Both the position numbers and the translations under genes were made by a program. Below are positions 45,027 to 58,285 of a stretch of 64,000 bases of DNA, piece by piece; position 1 is the first letter of the stretch; each line of letters starts with the position of its first letter. Under the pieces are notes generated by a model. The model worked only from the letters and a program-made list of their open reading frames with translations, was not told the origin of the DNA and searched no databases. Origin of the DNA: Punica granatum (Eukaryota > Streptophyta > Magnoliopsida > Myrtales > Lythraceae); assembly GCF_007655135.1 (NCBI RefSeq), contig NC_045127.1, positions 38,575,538-38,639,537 of the forward strand, written 5' to 3'.

Positions 45027-48000
45027 TGTACGGACCCGAATCTGCTCTCGTCGGGGCTTGCATGCGCGCGATCAAATCACACGGCTTGAGAATGTCCACC
45101 TTCCTAGGGATACGTGACAGACACGTGTGAGAATGAGTCGCCACTACCTGTTTATGACCCGAAGGTCGAGGGCTGGTGAGTTGCCTAAGTCTAAGGGTAA
45201 AGGATGCACCTAGTTTTGCTAAGGTACTGGTCGTTGCAGAACCAGAAAATCCAAGTTCAAGGGTTCTCGTTATGTGCGAGCTTATATCCCGCACGCCCTT
45301 TCGATACTCTAGCTTGCTAGACTTGCCATTTTATTTATTTACCACATGAATTAGGCTGTGCTCGGCTTACACATTTTAACACCATAAATTCGATGAACTA
45401 AACGATGTGGGTGGAGAAGCCGACAGAAAGGTAGACCCGTATGTCGAGGTATCGGTTCACTATCCTCGTGTTACGGTTCATCAGACCATGGTGGTCGATT
45501 TCTCGTGCAAACCGAAACCACGAAAGCTCAGGTTTACTTTCCTCAAGGCAAGCATTAAAACTGACTCGATTAGTTTGACTCTCGGACCGTTCGCTCGTCG
45601 ACCGGGATTCTTACAAAAACGAATGTACAAAGTAAATGCCCTTACAATGTGCTCTCGAAATAATAAATACAAATTACAAATGGTTGAATCCCAGTCAGTT
45701 CGCATTCGGTTATTTTTCCCTCAGACTCACATTGAGTTTAAGGAAAAGACCGAAAATTGAACTCAGCTGCACACTCAGTGAATGGAGCGTTGAACTCATG
45801 ATTGATGGTTAGGGAGTTGGACCCCAAGTGCAATGCGGCCTATGAGTCAAGCTCATCTCGCATAGACAAACATGAGCAGAAAAATAACAAACAACATGCA
45901 GATGAACAAGCAAGGAATTTGTTATTGCCAAGTGTACATGAATTAGCAAGTTATTAATTGGGGTATTTTGGCATGCAAATATCATAACCTAAGCAGACAA
46001 ACATGTGTAAGACATGTGCTTTCGGCTTTGTTTCAAAGACCTGACTGATGTGACGTCCGTACTCAAATCCTTTGTGCGTGGATTGCTTTTAAAAAATGTT
46101 TTGTATTGCGATACTACAGTGCTTTCAGATTATTGCAGAGCATGCCTTTTTGCCTGAAAAGCCTAAAACCTAATGCTTTAACCCACTATTACCCGTGTAT
46201 GCTTAAGTCGAATGCATACTTAGTCAGGTAATTTTGTTTTTATCTAGAATACCCGACTAAATACCCGAAATTATGCTAGGATGACAGAAACTCATCAGTC
46301 GAACAAGAAGGGTTATGCAGATGAACCTCCACTTGAACAGGCAGTCCGTCCTTATCCTAATATTGTAGTGTTTCTGTCAAGCTAATCCTTGGGGGTGTTG
46401 TTAAATTGCAACAAAAACTGCTTTGCCATTTACTTGAAAATTGTTTTTAGAAAAGAGAAACAAAGCGATACGGGCCACCTGGGCCTGTAGCCGGTATCGA
46501 CCAATTCCCTGGGTCTTCCACGGTTATGTAAGCACCTCGAAAAAAAATCAAGGAACCAGTCAATCTATCTGGAAGTGATCTAGAAAGAACTTTCACATCC
46601 CGACCTAAGTTTCTTGATATCAAGCAAGATCTCAAGTGAGTATGTGGAAGTCATTCCTAAACATTTGTGCTACATCGGACCACACGTCTCGGGTTTTGGA
46701 AAAGTGCAAGTTTTGAAAAAGGCATTAACGTCATTTTGCAATTTGTCGACGCGAGTTATCGGTTAATGGTCAATTCGTGCAAGATAATGTCGAGTGGATT
46801 AATCATGTGAGCATCCCGATTAACCGGTTTGTGGGATTACAGCTTAAGGATTATTACCGAATGCATTAAATGTGCGGGTTACAAACAATCAGACAGATCA
46901 TGAATTAACCGTTTGAATGGAGTCTGAATACCCAAAAAGCTTAACTTGATGAAAACAATTTGTGACACGGCAACTAAGACGGGTCCAGGAAGGTCGAGGA
47001 AAATTCGGTCAAAATGATCAAAATACCCTCGGATCTTCATGGGCCCATAACGGTCATCGATACACAAATTCATGTATGTTTCTTGGAAAATAACGTTTTA
47101 AAAAGGCGCTTGAATGCTTTGTTTATGATGATATTAAAAAATGTGATTTGCACAAAATCCGAGAAATGAATTTCATCGAGGTAAAGAGGCTGCCATTGAC
47201 CCGAATGAGGTCAAGGAGCTCTCGTCTCTTTCCCCTTGAAGATGGTCGCGAGTCTCCTTGACCCATTTCGGATTCTAGGCGGTCTCTTTAATCCGACTCT
47301 GACTATTTCTCGCATGCTCAAACAACAAATACAATGAATGACATGTGTTTTGCAAAGTCGGTACCGTCATGATCTCAAAAAACATGTTTAAACATACAAG
47401 CATACACAAACATGGTATTAAAGGAATTGATAACACGGTATCGACATCATGGAAATGAGAAAAGCATAAAAACTCAGGAAACGACTTAAGTTGGGGCAAA
47501 GAGGTCATATTTGGCCCAAAAATGCCAAGAGAGCTCTCGGCTACATCACTTGAAAGCAAAACCGAGAGCTTCCTTAGCTTTCCCGAGACGGGATAGTTTC
47601 ATCGACTCCAATTTAAGCCTTTTCTCGACATGTTAAATGCGTTATACGGTGAATACATGCATAATATGATGTAAAAATGCATAAAAATGACAACTTTCCA
47701 TGCGGCCCTTGGACAGCTTTATCGCCACGCAAACGCATGAAAACATAAAAGTCCTCGCTCCTCTAAGTCGGGAATGGTTATACCTAGTCCTGGGATGCGG
47801 GATGGGACTGTTAAGAGTCAGGTGGAACCACTAGTGGGTCGGGTTTAGGCCGATTTTGCTTGAACAGACCCGACTGGACGCAGTTGACCCGACTGGCACC
47901 CGGGAAGAAACAGGCTGAATTAGGTGGCTCGGGACGACTTTTCCAAAACGACACGGGCGTTTCCTGCTCCCAATAGATTGTGGAACTCCGCTGCGGTGGT

Positions 48001-50279
48001 TTCGGGAGGAGTACACACCTAGATTTTCCCGGATTCAAGAGAGAGGTCGGGTTAGTCAGAAATGAAACAGATTCGATTGGTCAGAAACAAACCCGACTGG
48101 CACCCGAGAGAAAACAGGCTCTACGGGAGGCTCCAGGTAGTTTTTAGCTGCACGATCAGTGGCTCCTAACTCCCAAGAGATCCCTGGACGTGGCTGTGGC
48201 GGTCGCTTGAAGAGGAAAGCCTCGACTTGACACAGTCTGGTTCTGTGCTAGTCTGATTCGATGGGTTGGAGGCTTCAAATGGAAAATTTAAGCTTGGAAA
48301 TGGTCTTAGGGGGTCCAAAATAGGTGGGGTATGAAGTTTGGATTAGTTCCAAGTTAAGTCTGAAAGGTGGTTGTTGGAAAACCGGGAAATGGCAATTTTG
48401 ACCCGATTCTGGTCAGGCCTGGAAGATTCAAATCACAAAACTAACATTGGGAATGGACTCGGGAGGTCGAATACATGTGGGATATGTAGTTTGTTTGAAG
48501 CTTGGTTATGTCGGGTGGGTGGTCGCCGAAAAACGATTGAGTTTTCTAGCAATTTTGGCGTTTGCTCGGGCTATGGCTAAGCTGTGCTTGCTGCTGTAGT
48601 TTGCTGGAGTTCTAAGGAAGCTTGAGAGCTTTTTTCTTGGATGGAAGATGCAAGGAAGATGGCAATGTGTGTGTCATTTGCTTAATGAACTTAAGGCTAT
48701 ATATATGCAATGCTAATGGCTAGATTAATGCAAACAATGTGAGATTAAGAGGGAGATTAGAGGGAGGCAGCTGATTAGGGGAAATTAAGATGGATTGGAA
48801 GATAAGGATTGCCTTACTTGATGGATGGTGATGGTGGAGTGTTAAAATGAAGACTTAGATATTTTTTGAGAAAGATTGAATTGCAAGTGGCAAAATTTCG
48901 GCTAGACTTAGATGGAAAGGGGGGAGGAAGATGCTGTGGGTTTCACATGGCTTGGAGGTCAGTCGGGAAAGCTTGGGTCTCGATTAGTGACGCGTTTGAG
49001 GCATGTGGCTCAAATGAACGTCAAATTGGTGATGTGCGAGCGAAAACAATTCAAATGAGCCAAAGATTGCCATGTTTTGCATGAGGAGATGCTCCATCGG
49101 TTTTGGGGATTGGAGGTCGTTTTTCCTCGTTTCAGGCGATCAGAGCAAAGTTAGCCGTTTTTGATAGCATATCTCGCATTTGAGTTTCGCATTGGTCGTT
49201 TTGACATGCATTGTCGTTCAGACCAAACAGTTGACCAATAAGCCGGTATCATAAATATGGGATCGGAGATGTCTTAGGAGTCTACAATCGAATTTCTCAG
49301 ATTGCTTCCTGAGTTGCTTGGGCGAGTCGAAGATCGCTGCGGTCTCCGTTTGTCGTAAACCGATCTCGAAGGACGGCCGAGGGGCATTTGAGACCTTTGA
49401 AGCACTATTATGGAGGCTTAGATGATTTGTGCAGTTCAGTCTGAAAATTCCACATTGAGCCTTGCGATTGCTAGCACCGTGTTAGCAGCCGCCTGGCGTC
49501 AAATTGTCGCCAAAAGGACTTTCAGTTATGGATTTGTGTTGAAAACGGCGTTTTCTACAACTTGGAGGTCACTTGTGAAACTGAAAGCAATGGTGCTATC
49601 TGATTTGGCAAATTGTGTCTAACCGCTGCAGGTTTCGAGGCAATGCAGGGCTAACTTCAGTTGTCGATGTTTTGCCAGGCCAGTCTCCGGTTAGAGGTTT
49701 CCACCGAAAGGTAGGCTTGTTCTGGAACCCAGGAGTCATTCTGGAAATTTGAATGATTTCGGAGAAACAATCTAAAGCGAGGCTTACAATCTGTAGAACC
49801 ACGGGGTTTAACTGAGCTTGACATCGGGCATTAACTTTTGACTGATGAACCGACACTTTGGGACTTCATGTGCAAAGTCGTCTGTATTTGGCAAAAATTG
49901 CTCTATATGGAGCAGAAGATCTGCGAAAAATATTTGGAGACACTTTTAATATGTTTGGCATCGCGACAGATTTTTGAAGCCCCATATTAACTATTTTCAA
50001 ACGAACCGTTGAACTGGCGGAAAATAGTATTGTTAGTGTCGTATTCTGCTGATGCCAGTTTGTGGACTGTTTGGGCTCTCTGTTTGCTCCATAGGGTTGT
50101 TAGATGACTGGAAGTTCTTCTGTTGTGCGTTTGGGTCATATGCTTGTCTTTGTTGACTTGAGGACGAATAATGACCCGCTCATCTGTCAAGTCTCCTTTT
50201 GTATCAATGCTCAAGTCGTGGGTTGAATTGCTGCTGATGCGCATTGCTTGAGCTGTTGAGCCAAAATGGGGTGCTAACA
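45027..50279 (-). repeat. 5' LTR of element D, 5,253 bp
   Basis: On the minus strand it starts TGTTAGCACCCCATTTTGGC at 50,279 and ends CCGTACA at 45,027. Both ends agree with the LTRs at 18,152 and 9,861. Internal landmarks occur in reverse order: CTGTATTTGGCAAAAATTGC near 49,883, a TATA box at 48,698, CTCCTCTAAGTCGGGAATGG near 47,757, the block at 46,270-46,440 and CTTATATCCCGCACGCCC near 45,281. It is apparently intact and is the best reference for the family's LTR in this window. Confidence 0.88.
48698..48706 (-). promoter_or_regulatory. LTR TATA box (element D)
   Basis: ATATATATA on the minus strand (context GCATATATATAGCC), about 1.57 kb into the LTR. It is the strongest TATA match among the LTR copies and sits in the homologous position. 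Confidence 0.6.
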
Positions 50280-50282
50280 GTA

Positions 50283-52325
50283 ACATATGGTTAAAAAAAG
50301 GGGAATCCATAGGATACCATTTCAAAAACACTATAATTACGCTCACATCCCGAATTGCTACAAGTCAAACTCAATATCCTTATACTAAATCTTTTGCAAC
50401 TCTGGGGTATCGGCACCATATGACTCCCACCAATCTGTCGGTGTCTTCTTAAACCTCATAGACTTCGTAGATGAGAATCCAAAGAGCCCTCTCTCATGTT
50501 TGAATTCCTCTAGCTGCAAATCAACCTTATCCCTCTCTTCATCGTCTAGCATCCTATCCATAACTTTATATAATCCACGCATGACTTCCCTATCAGCTCT
50601 AAATTCAAAAGAGAAATGCAACTGGGGATTCAGGTAATAAGCAGCAGCATGCAAAGGCCTATGAAGTTGAATCTCCCATCTCTCATCAATAACCTTCCAA
50701 ATATGAGCATAGCTAAAAGCACGAAACAAACCATTATTAGATACTTTCAAATTTCTAATATAATGATGAATATGTAATTAAAGACTAAGCATATAGCAAT
50801 TTATAAATAATTTTTCCTCTTTCGATCATCCTTGAAGTTTGCTTTGATTTTCTGCTTAGTTTTCTCCATCTCATTATAAATAAAGCCCATCGCGGGCTTT
50901 TCATCCGAATCTACCATGCGGAGCACCTTAATGAGAGGTTATGCAACCTTCAAACATGTATTAATATCATTCCAAAATCTGTTATCCATAACAGTACGTT
51001 TCGCATACTTTACACCTTCTAACTTTGGAAATCGACTCCCTTTCCATTGCCTAGATGCAAACATAGTCCTTAGAGCGTTTCTATTGTCGAAGAGGCATCC
51101 CAAAGTCAGATAAGCAGTAGTAAAGCGAGTCATAGCAGGTCTAATCAAATCTTTGCCCTTGATGAAATGTTTTAGCATCGTGATGAGGAGTGTTCTCGAG
51201 TAAATGAAGGTCGTAATCTTCCTACCCTTCATTATCGTCAGCTCATGTACTTTAATCTTCTTCTCCAAATCCTCTAGCATAAGATCTATGCAATGAGCTG
51301 CAGGAGGAGTCCAAAATAACTTCTTATGTTTCTTCATTAACATTTCACCTGCCGCCTTGTAATTGGCAGCATTATCCGTGACAATTTGAACTACATTCTC
51401 TTCCCCAACTTGCTTCACTATATCATCTATCAGCTCAAATACTTTAATTGCAGTCTTGGAGATGTCTAATGTGTCAATAAAAGTCAAAAAAATTGTTCCC
51501 TTTGGGCTATTCACTAGGAAATTGCATATGGACCTCATCTTCTTATCAGTCCAATCATTTGACATTATAGAACACCCCGACTTCTCCACATAGCTTTATG
51601 CTCCTCAAGCAATGACATAGTATTATGAACCTCTTTTCTCAAATATTTATCTCTAATCCCATGATAGGACAACGGTTTCAATCCAATACCATACTTCCCA
51701 ATCAAATGACACATCTTCTCAAACTCAAGATTCTTCACACAATTAACTGGAGTTGCACTTGTATAGAAAAAAGGGCAATCTGCATGAAAACATCCTCTCT
51801 AAAATCTTTATTCATCATCTGATTAATTGTTTATTGTTTTTGCTTGCTTTGAATGTTCAAATTCTCTTCTTAAAGAAACTAAAAATTTCAGTTGTTTCCT
51901 TTCTCTTTCTCTTTGTACCAACCCCTGCATCTCCATCATCATTATCAACGTCTACAACATCATCATCTTCCAACCCACAATTACTAGCTTATTTTTTCTT
52001 CACTGAAAGATTCTCTAAATGCATACAAATAGTGAGCATATTATTTTTAACATCATTAGAAACTGCAGGACAATGTGCCACGTTAATCATGGTACATCCC
52101 AAGTGATGCTTCAATCTATAAGGACCTCCAGAAACTACTTTATCACAGTATTTACATTTAATCTTTATCCTCTCTCCTAGAACTTCATAATCGTGTGCCC
52201 ATGCCGAATCATCTCAACTCCAGCTGCATTTTTTTCTAGATTTGTCCACTGCCTCGATATTACTAGCCGATGCACTGCCAGATTCACTTGCAGAAGCTAT
52301 CTCTGTTCGACCCAAACTTAACAAT
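50283..52325 (-). pseudogene. hAT transposase with BED zinc finger, broken
   Basis: Read on the minus strand, the BED zinc finger comes first: KCKYCDKVVSGGPYRLKHHL near 52,160. The DUF659-type block follows (EFEKMCHLIGKYGIGLKPLS near 51,730; DKYLRKEVHNTMSLLEEHKA). The long frame 51,589-50,939 has SNDWTDKKMRSICNFLVNSP, then VVQIVTDNAANYKAAGEMLM and WTPPAAHCIDLMLEDL. The region 50,750-50,385 (LHAAAYYLNPQLHFSFEF, DKVDLQLEEFKHERGLFG) follows. After a one-base shift near 50,398 comes the hATC dimerisation motif IRILSLTCSNSGCERNYSVF. The transposase would bind and cut element ends. Frameshifts and loss of everything after SVFEMV inactivate it. Confidence 0.88.
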
Positions 52326-53308
52326 CACTCACTCAACAAATCTAACAGAAACTCGAGAAAAAATCTTCCAGCAAAATAGGAAATTGCAGCACAATTTTTA
52401 GATCAAAACATAATCATCAAACTCGGATCATAATAGACTCATCAAAACCTAAGATTCAGATACTATCAGCACAACAATTTGCATCAAACTGATTCAAAGC
52501 AACGTCAGACTGATTCGAAGGCAACTGGCCTATCTCAGGCTCCTACTGAGTCAGTGACAATGTGACACAATGTCGAAGAAGGCAAGAAGCAATTCCCATT
52601 TTCCAACTAAAAACAACGCAATCAACTTGATGCTCGGGCAGAGTAACTAAGCAACTGAGCAAGACGGAGGCAGAGCAACGCAATCAATTCAGTAATACTA
52701 GTCACGCTACCTGGATTAGACGCTGGAGTCTGGATGGTCGAAGCTCGGGCAGAGGTAGAGCAAGCAACTGATCAAGACTCCACCACCTGGTCTGGTCAAA
52801 GCATGGGCATAGGTAGAACAAGAAGAGATCCCGGAACTTCGGAAGCTTCAAGCTTGGACATCGAGCCGTTGGAGACTCAGAACAAGAAGAAATAGGCACT
52901 GGCTGAACAAGAACTTCAAGAAGAAATCGCTGAAGCTCAGACTGTCGAAGACTCGAAGGATTAGCCGATTAGGGCACAGTCGAGGAGAAAGGGGGAATGC
53001 CGGAGAAGAAGAAAGGGAAAAGATAAGGAAAAAAAAAGGTGTCGGGCTCAAGACCAATGGGCTGGGCTTCGGCCCGACTCTGGCCTAGCCTTCGCCCCGA
53101 GGGCTTGAATCAGGGCTGGGCTTCGCCTAAGTTTGGACTAAATCCGAAATCGCAGAACCGGCCAGATTCCGCAATTCCGCGATTCATTGCCCGATTCACT
53201 TGCGATTTTATATTTTTCGACTAACCCATTGAATCGGAATCGTAGAACCCCCCTCAAATCGTAGAATCGTACGATTCTACGATTCGAATCACGATTCTGA
53301 TAACCATG
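52326..53308 (-). mobile_element. 5' end of the hAT transposon
   Basis: Non-coding DNA between the transposase start and the element's outer end. Near the end, at about 53,254-53,300, lies a palindromic cluster with GTAGAATCGTACGATTCTAC followed by GATTCGAATCACGATTC, typical of subterminal binding sites in hAT elements. The outer end appears to be near CTGATAACCATGG (53,308). The other terminus is not seen, because the element stops at the LTR of element D, so no target duplication can be given. A plus-strand open frame at 53,039-53,224 is not convincing. Confidence 0.55.
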
Positions 53309-54370
53309 GGTTGACCTATGGGAAAAATCCCCACGTCCAGCGCACGACCCATAGGGTGCTGCGCTCGGGGGACATTCGTTTTCGGGAGTCTAATCATCAC
53401 CACACTAGAGTGGTTAGACCATGGCTGAGGCCCATAGGACATGGGTCCTATAGTCGTCCTAGGGAATGCTCGAGGAGATGGGTCCCATAGGACAGGCAGG
53501 TCGAACAGGTCCGACATAATTGATAGAGCGTCTTTAGAACTGTCCTAGTGCCCTTTTTGAATGGTCTCTTCTAGCCTGGAGCTTGTTTGAGAATGCATTG
53601 AAGTAGAAATAAAAATAAAAATAATAAAAGGGAGTTTAGGAAGGGGTATACGAGTTGGTCCGATGGCTGATTGGCAACCATAGTGGTGGGCGAGCTTATC
53701 CTATTTTTTGATCGGAGGTGCAACCTTAGTAGAATCTCCCATGGCGGGTGGGCTAGGCCTTGCTTTGTCTGTCGGAGCTGTCGCTTGCGATCTTTTGCGA
53801 AGGGAGGGTTGGGCCTCGATGTTGAAATTCCAAGGAGCTGGATGAGAGGTGTTTGTTGTGCCGGTTTTAGTCGTTCGGGATTCAGACTGCCTTCTTATTA
53901 GGTATTTCCTGCAATGGAAAAAGAAAAAAATAATGAAGGAGCAAAAACTGTCTCCAAATTTTATTGCAATGGCACAAGGAAGCAAACTGGCCTGGTAGGC
54001 ATCGTTTGAGCACGCGAAGAGACGCTTGGGTGGTGCACTAAGGGTATGTGCACGAGCATGGAGGGATGTGCTCGCACGACGCGGAGGGATGTGACCGGTA
54101 GAGATGTGTCTGGCCGCGCCGGGGATATGCTCAGTCTAGCGAAAGTTTGTGTTTGTCAGCTTCGCTTGGGAAGGTAGGTCGGCCCTCGGGTCACGACTCG
54201 CCTTGTTGTGGATGGAGGGTGAAGACCGCGGGTAGTCTACTCGAGAAGGTGGGCACGACTCGCCTGGTCGTGGGAGGTGGGTGGTTGGGATGAGCGGTCT
54301 CTAGTCATGGTGCGCCTCACCATGGAGAGGGGAAGACTGCGGGTGGTTTACCCGCAAAGGTGCGTATACT
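53309..54370. other. Unassigned stretch between hAT and element E
   Basis: No gene recognised. The right part (53,990-54,360) is a degenerate mosaic of GGAGGGATGTG- and CACGACTCGCC-type phrases in G-rich DNA. It may be decayed retroelement sequence. Open frames on both strands near 53,671-53,985 overlap and match nothing I know. Confidence 0.4.
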
Positions 54371-54874
54371 AAAAAATAATACATAAGAAAATGCCCACAA
54401 CTTACAGAATAATTACATGTACATCTTTCTCAAGACAGAAAGTCTTAAGAGCCCATAGTTTGACTCAATGGACTGTCGATAAAGCCGGGTTAGAGGTTGG
54501 CATGGAGACATAGCACGATGCAGAGTTTGATACTACAGGGACCGTACTATTAAGGGATGGGGACCATTGATCAAGGGGTAGTGACATCCCCAAAATTGAG
54601 CAAGGATCCTTGGGGGCCGAAGCGGTGGCCGAGCTACTTGATCCGTTCCCCCACTCGGAACCACTTTCTAATCCTAGCTCTTATTGGCGCCAGTGGAATT
54701 TCGAGCATTGTGCCTAAGTATAACTAGGATGATGTGCAATGCTGGTGCGAAAAGTAAATGTGCAGAAAATAGATGAACATAAAATAAATAAAAGTGACAA
54801 ATAAATAAGCATAGCAAACTGACAAACGGGATCAAGCTCGAACACTTGAAGTGTCCAAAGTGTAGTCGCCAAGC
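54371..54874 (-). promoter_or_regulatory. Element E leader and primer-binding site
   Basis: The minus strand after the LTR end reads GCTTGGCGACTACACTTTGG, a diverged PBS. The following 450 bp match the leaders of D and C, for example GGGATGGGGACCATTGATCA near 54,553. No additional ORF or gag follows, so element E is represented only by its 5' edge. Confidence 0.7.
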
Positions 54875-57800
54875 TGTACGGATCCTAATTTCGTCTAGGC
54901 GGGGCCTGTATGCATGCGCTCTAATCACACAGCTTGAGAGTGTCCACCTTCCCAGGAGACACGTGTCGAACATGCGTGATAATGATTCACTACTACCTTT
55001 TTACGACCCAAAGGTCGAGGGCCGGTGAGTTGCTCGGGTCTGGGGGTAATACACCTAGTTTGTTAAGGCCTATAGTCTGCAAAACCGAAGGTTCCAAGTT
55101 CGAGGGTTCTATTACGTGCGGGCCTATATCTTGCACGCCCTATCGATACTCTAATTTGTCTAAGATTTGCCGTTTTTAATTTATTTACCGCGTTGATTAG
55201 GTTTCCCTCGACCCTTTACGGTTTGACACCATAAATTTGTGGAAATGATCGAGTCAGTTTAAGGGACCGAAGGAGGAGAGGATCTTCGGGTCAGAGGATC
55301 GGTCCACTGTCCTCGCATCTCGGCTAACCATGCCATGATGGCCGGTTCACCATGTGGACCTGGCCTGTGACTCATGTGGTCCCGCTCGTCTTGGGGACCA
55401 GTACACCGACTCGACCGGTTCCGACTCTCAAACCTTGCACATGCCGATCAGGATTGTTACAAGAATATATGTACAAATAAATATCTCACAAAGGTATTCT
55501 CTAATAATAAATACAAATCACAACGACGAGATCCTCGTCGGTTTGTGCTTGGTCAATATTTCGCTCCAGCTTACCGTGAGGTTTGAACGACCGAAATCGA
55601 AATTAATGCGGCGCTGGCTCATGAGAGTCGAAGGCCGAGTCCAACTGAACCAACAGGTCCCAAGAGAACCGAATGGTCTTCAAGATAGCCGTGCGGCCGG
55701 TCGAGCTCCTAGGTGATTGTCCAACCACATTTCGCACATCCCGACCCAAGTCATCCTCCGCTTGGATACTACAGGGGTCGAAATAACGACTAGAGGCTAG
55801 ACCCCATACCGCTCTCAGGTCGCGCGCGCTCAGTGTGTGTAGGGGCGTTGGCTCCCTTGATCAGTGGTTGGGGTGTTGGGCCTAGTGTGAATCGTGTTCT
55901 ATAAAGTCGGGCTTGACTCACAAGAAAAACATATGACAACAGATAAAAACAGACAAAAACAGGTGAAAACAGATAATTGGTGTGAATTAAGTGTCATGTT
56001 TACGTGATTATCAAAGTATGAACTGGGGTTGCTTGGCAAACATATCTCTATCTTAAGCAAACAAAAATAGAGAAGACGCATGTGATGACAATCGGCCATG
56101 GGCCTCCTCGGAAGGGTATGTGGCATTCAACTTTTTGAAAGATGGAACTTGACAAATATGATATTTATTGTCAAGTCCCGAATGTATTGGTTTGTTTTAA
56201 GTTGTTTTGTTTTGTGACACTGCGGTTTTAACAGATTATGACAGAAGTGTGATTTTGCCTGAAACCCAAAACCTGATATTACATCTAACTGTTTCCCCCT
56301 GTTTAATTATGTGGGGTGAATGATTAGTTAGGTTTTGTGTTTTATGACAATAATACCTGATCTAAATACTTGTAACTATGCTAGAATGATAGAAACACTC
56401 GAACCGGGTAAAAAGGGCTATGCAGATGAGATCTGCGCTTGTGTAGACTACCCTGTCTTTACGCGTGACTGAGGGTGTTTTGACCACCCTAACCCTAGGA
56501 TTGTCGGTAAGTCATGAATAGATAATCCTACCCTTGAGATGAAAAAATTGTTTTGCGAAAGGCGAGACTGCACAATGTGGGTCACCTCGGCCTGTCATTG
56601 GTGTCAATCGACCCCCTGGATTCCCAGGGATGTATGAAAGCCCTAAGGGTGCCAGAAGACTGGTCGGTTTTTCTGGAAGTGATCTAAGAAGAACTCCTGC
56701 GTTACGACCTGAGTAGCCTGAAATCAGGCAAGGGCCCAAGTCAGGACGCTTGAGTTCTCCCCAAACATCCATGCTACTTGGACTGCGCGCCTCGATAGTT
56801 TATCAAAACATATGTTTTAAAAAGGGCACGATTACTAGTTCATGACTTATCGACTCGATTACCAATTATTAGCCAATTCATGCAAGTTAACAGAAAGCCG
56901 AGTGGATTAATTAGCTGAATGGTGCGTCCCGATTACCCATGTGTCGAATTATTAGTTAAAAATATTTGTGAATGCTTTGGTTTGCGAGTTGCAAGCCGTC
57001 GAGTCGGCCATTGATTGGTCATTCGATAAAAGCTCTAATCCTCGACCGCTCTAGAATTAAATCCAATTTAAACCCGAGTTTATATGATTAATTCGGTATG
57101 TGTGGCGTTTTAATCGAAAAAGCATTCAAACATTCCAAAGCACACGAACATGGGCACAACGATCACTACAAAATTTAATTTTCCGTTTTTATGTTCGTGT
57201 AACGAATTAAACCGGTTTTGGTGTGTTTAGTTGATTTTATTCATTAAAACTGAGTGAGCATGAGACTAATTCGTGCGGGTTCATCTTCGTTTCAAACAAC
57301 CGATTTTAGGTTCGGTCCATTTAAAGTCAAGTTCGAGTTTCGATTGGGTCGTTCTGTCACAAAATCGATTTTTAAAAGTTGAGCTCAATTAATACCGTTT
57401 CGTGCCATTTTTCATTCTTTCCAGTCAAACATTCATCTTGTATCATCATCACAAGCATTAAACAAACAAAAACGGAGCCCTATGCATGTCCCTAAAGTTT
57501 GAGATTCATACCTCCTCTCGGGCTTTGTCGAGAAGAACCGTTTGAACCCTGAAGAAATCCCTCGAACTAGGGCAGCACTGAGCTAATCGAGCTCGACACC
57601 ACAGTACAGCAGTAGGTCGGGGAAGCAACAACATCTGAGCTCCAACGGATCGAACAGAGCTAAATGGCAGCGACGACAACTCAGGGAACCCAAGGAATGG
57701 ACCGAGTAACAGCAGCAACAACTCGAGGGACTCAAAAGGGCAGCATATCCGCAACAACCTCGAAAGAAGCCTCGTATTTATGTATGTACTGTCCCTTGGT
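54875..57800 (-). mobile_element. 3' part of a reversed Tat LTR (element E 5' LTR)
   Basis: Starting at the terminal TGTACGGATCC (plus strand) and moving right, the LTR landmarks appear in reversed order. They are the ATATCTTGCACGCCC block near 55,126, the block at 56,370-56,530, AAGGGCACG near 56,821 and the AAACATTCATC region near 57,426. From about 57,480 the match weakens, and it is lost by about 57,800, before the promoter region. The LTR start is not found. Confidence 0.75.
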
Positions 57801-57897
57801 AACATTGTAGACAAATTATGTATCTACATGTTCGTATCAACTTTGGGGGCGCAAATGATACGCAACTGAACTGTTACAACCAAGCGATTCAATTAAC

Positions 57898-58285
57898 CTA
57901 CTCCCTACTTGCTAGAAGCCTCTTCTCTTCTTGTACTTGCTCTAGCAATGCCTTGGACAAACTCTCTAGATGCTTCTCCATGAGTTCTTCCTTGTAATCA
58001 CGTAATTGTTGAGCACATGTCATTTCCTTGTTTGAAACTCTCTAAACCACTCTTCAAGCCAATGCCGAGAACGGCGACACCAAGTCCAATTAACAAAACA
58101 TCCTTCCTGGTGTTTTCGAAAGGTATCTTTCCCTGATCAGAGGATTCCTCCGCACTGTTTTCAGCGTCTGAAGAGCATCTAATTCTAGAAAGGCATTCCA
58201 GGACGTAATTTCTTGGACGCTTCAAAGACAAACTTAACCGGCTTATAGTTATTAACCAATCAAGTAAGCAAAACTATTGTTGGAC
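57898..58285 (-). pseudogene. Fragment of a DUF3007-type plastid protein gene
   Basis: The minus strand from about 58,285 reads SRLSLSLKRPRNYVLECLSR, a transit-peptide-like N-terminus. It continues through SSDAENSAEESSDQGKIPFE to the glycine-rich membrane segment DVLLIGLGVAVLGIGLKSGL. In another frame it resumes with EMTCAQQLRDYKEELMEKHL and EEKRLLASRE before a stop at 57,898-57,900. DUF3007 proteins have a second membrane segment of about 35 residues between these two parts, and it is missing here without an intron. That suggests either a deletion or a retrocopy of an exon-skipped transcript. No upstream ATG is seen before an in-frame stop, so it is a gene fragment. The family assignment is from memory of its motifs. 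Confidence 0.65.

Larger units (their letters stand above)
37138..50279 (-). mobile_element. Tat/Ogre element D, 5' two-thirds
   Basis: A minus-strand element of at least 13.1 kb. In its own direction it has a complete 5' LTR (50,279-45,027), a PBS, a leader, an additional ORF, gag, protease and G-patch, an intron, RT and the start of RNase H. It stops abruptly at about 37,138, at the point equivalent to position ~3,300 of element A. Second RNase H, integrase, polypurine tract and 3' LTR are missing. The truncation abuts non-repetitive DNA next to the host gene. Frames are broken throughout. It is the most complete template here for the 5' half of this Tat family. Confidence 0.9.

Noticed and set aside
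54846..55179. Short plus-strand frames near the PBS of element E
   Set aside because: They overlap the LTR end and leader and have no support.
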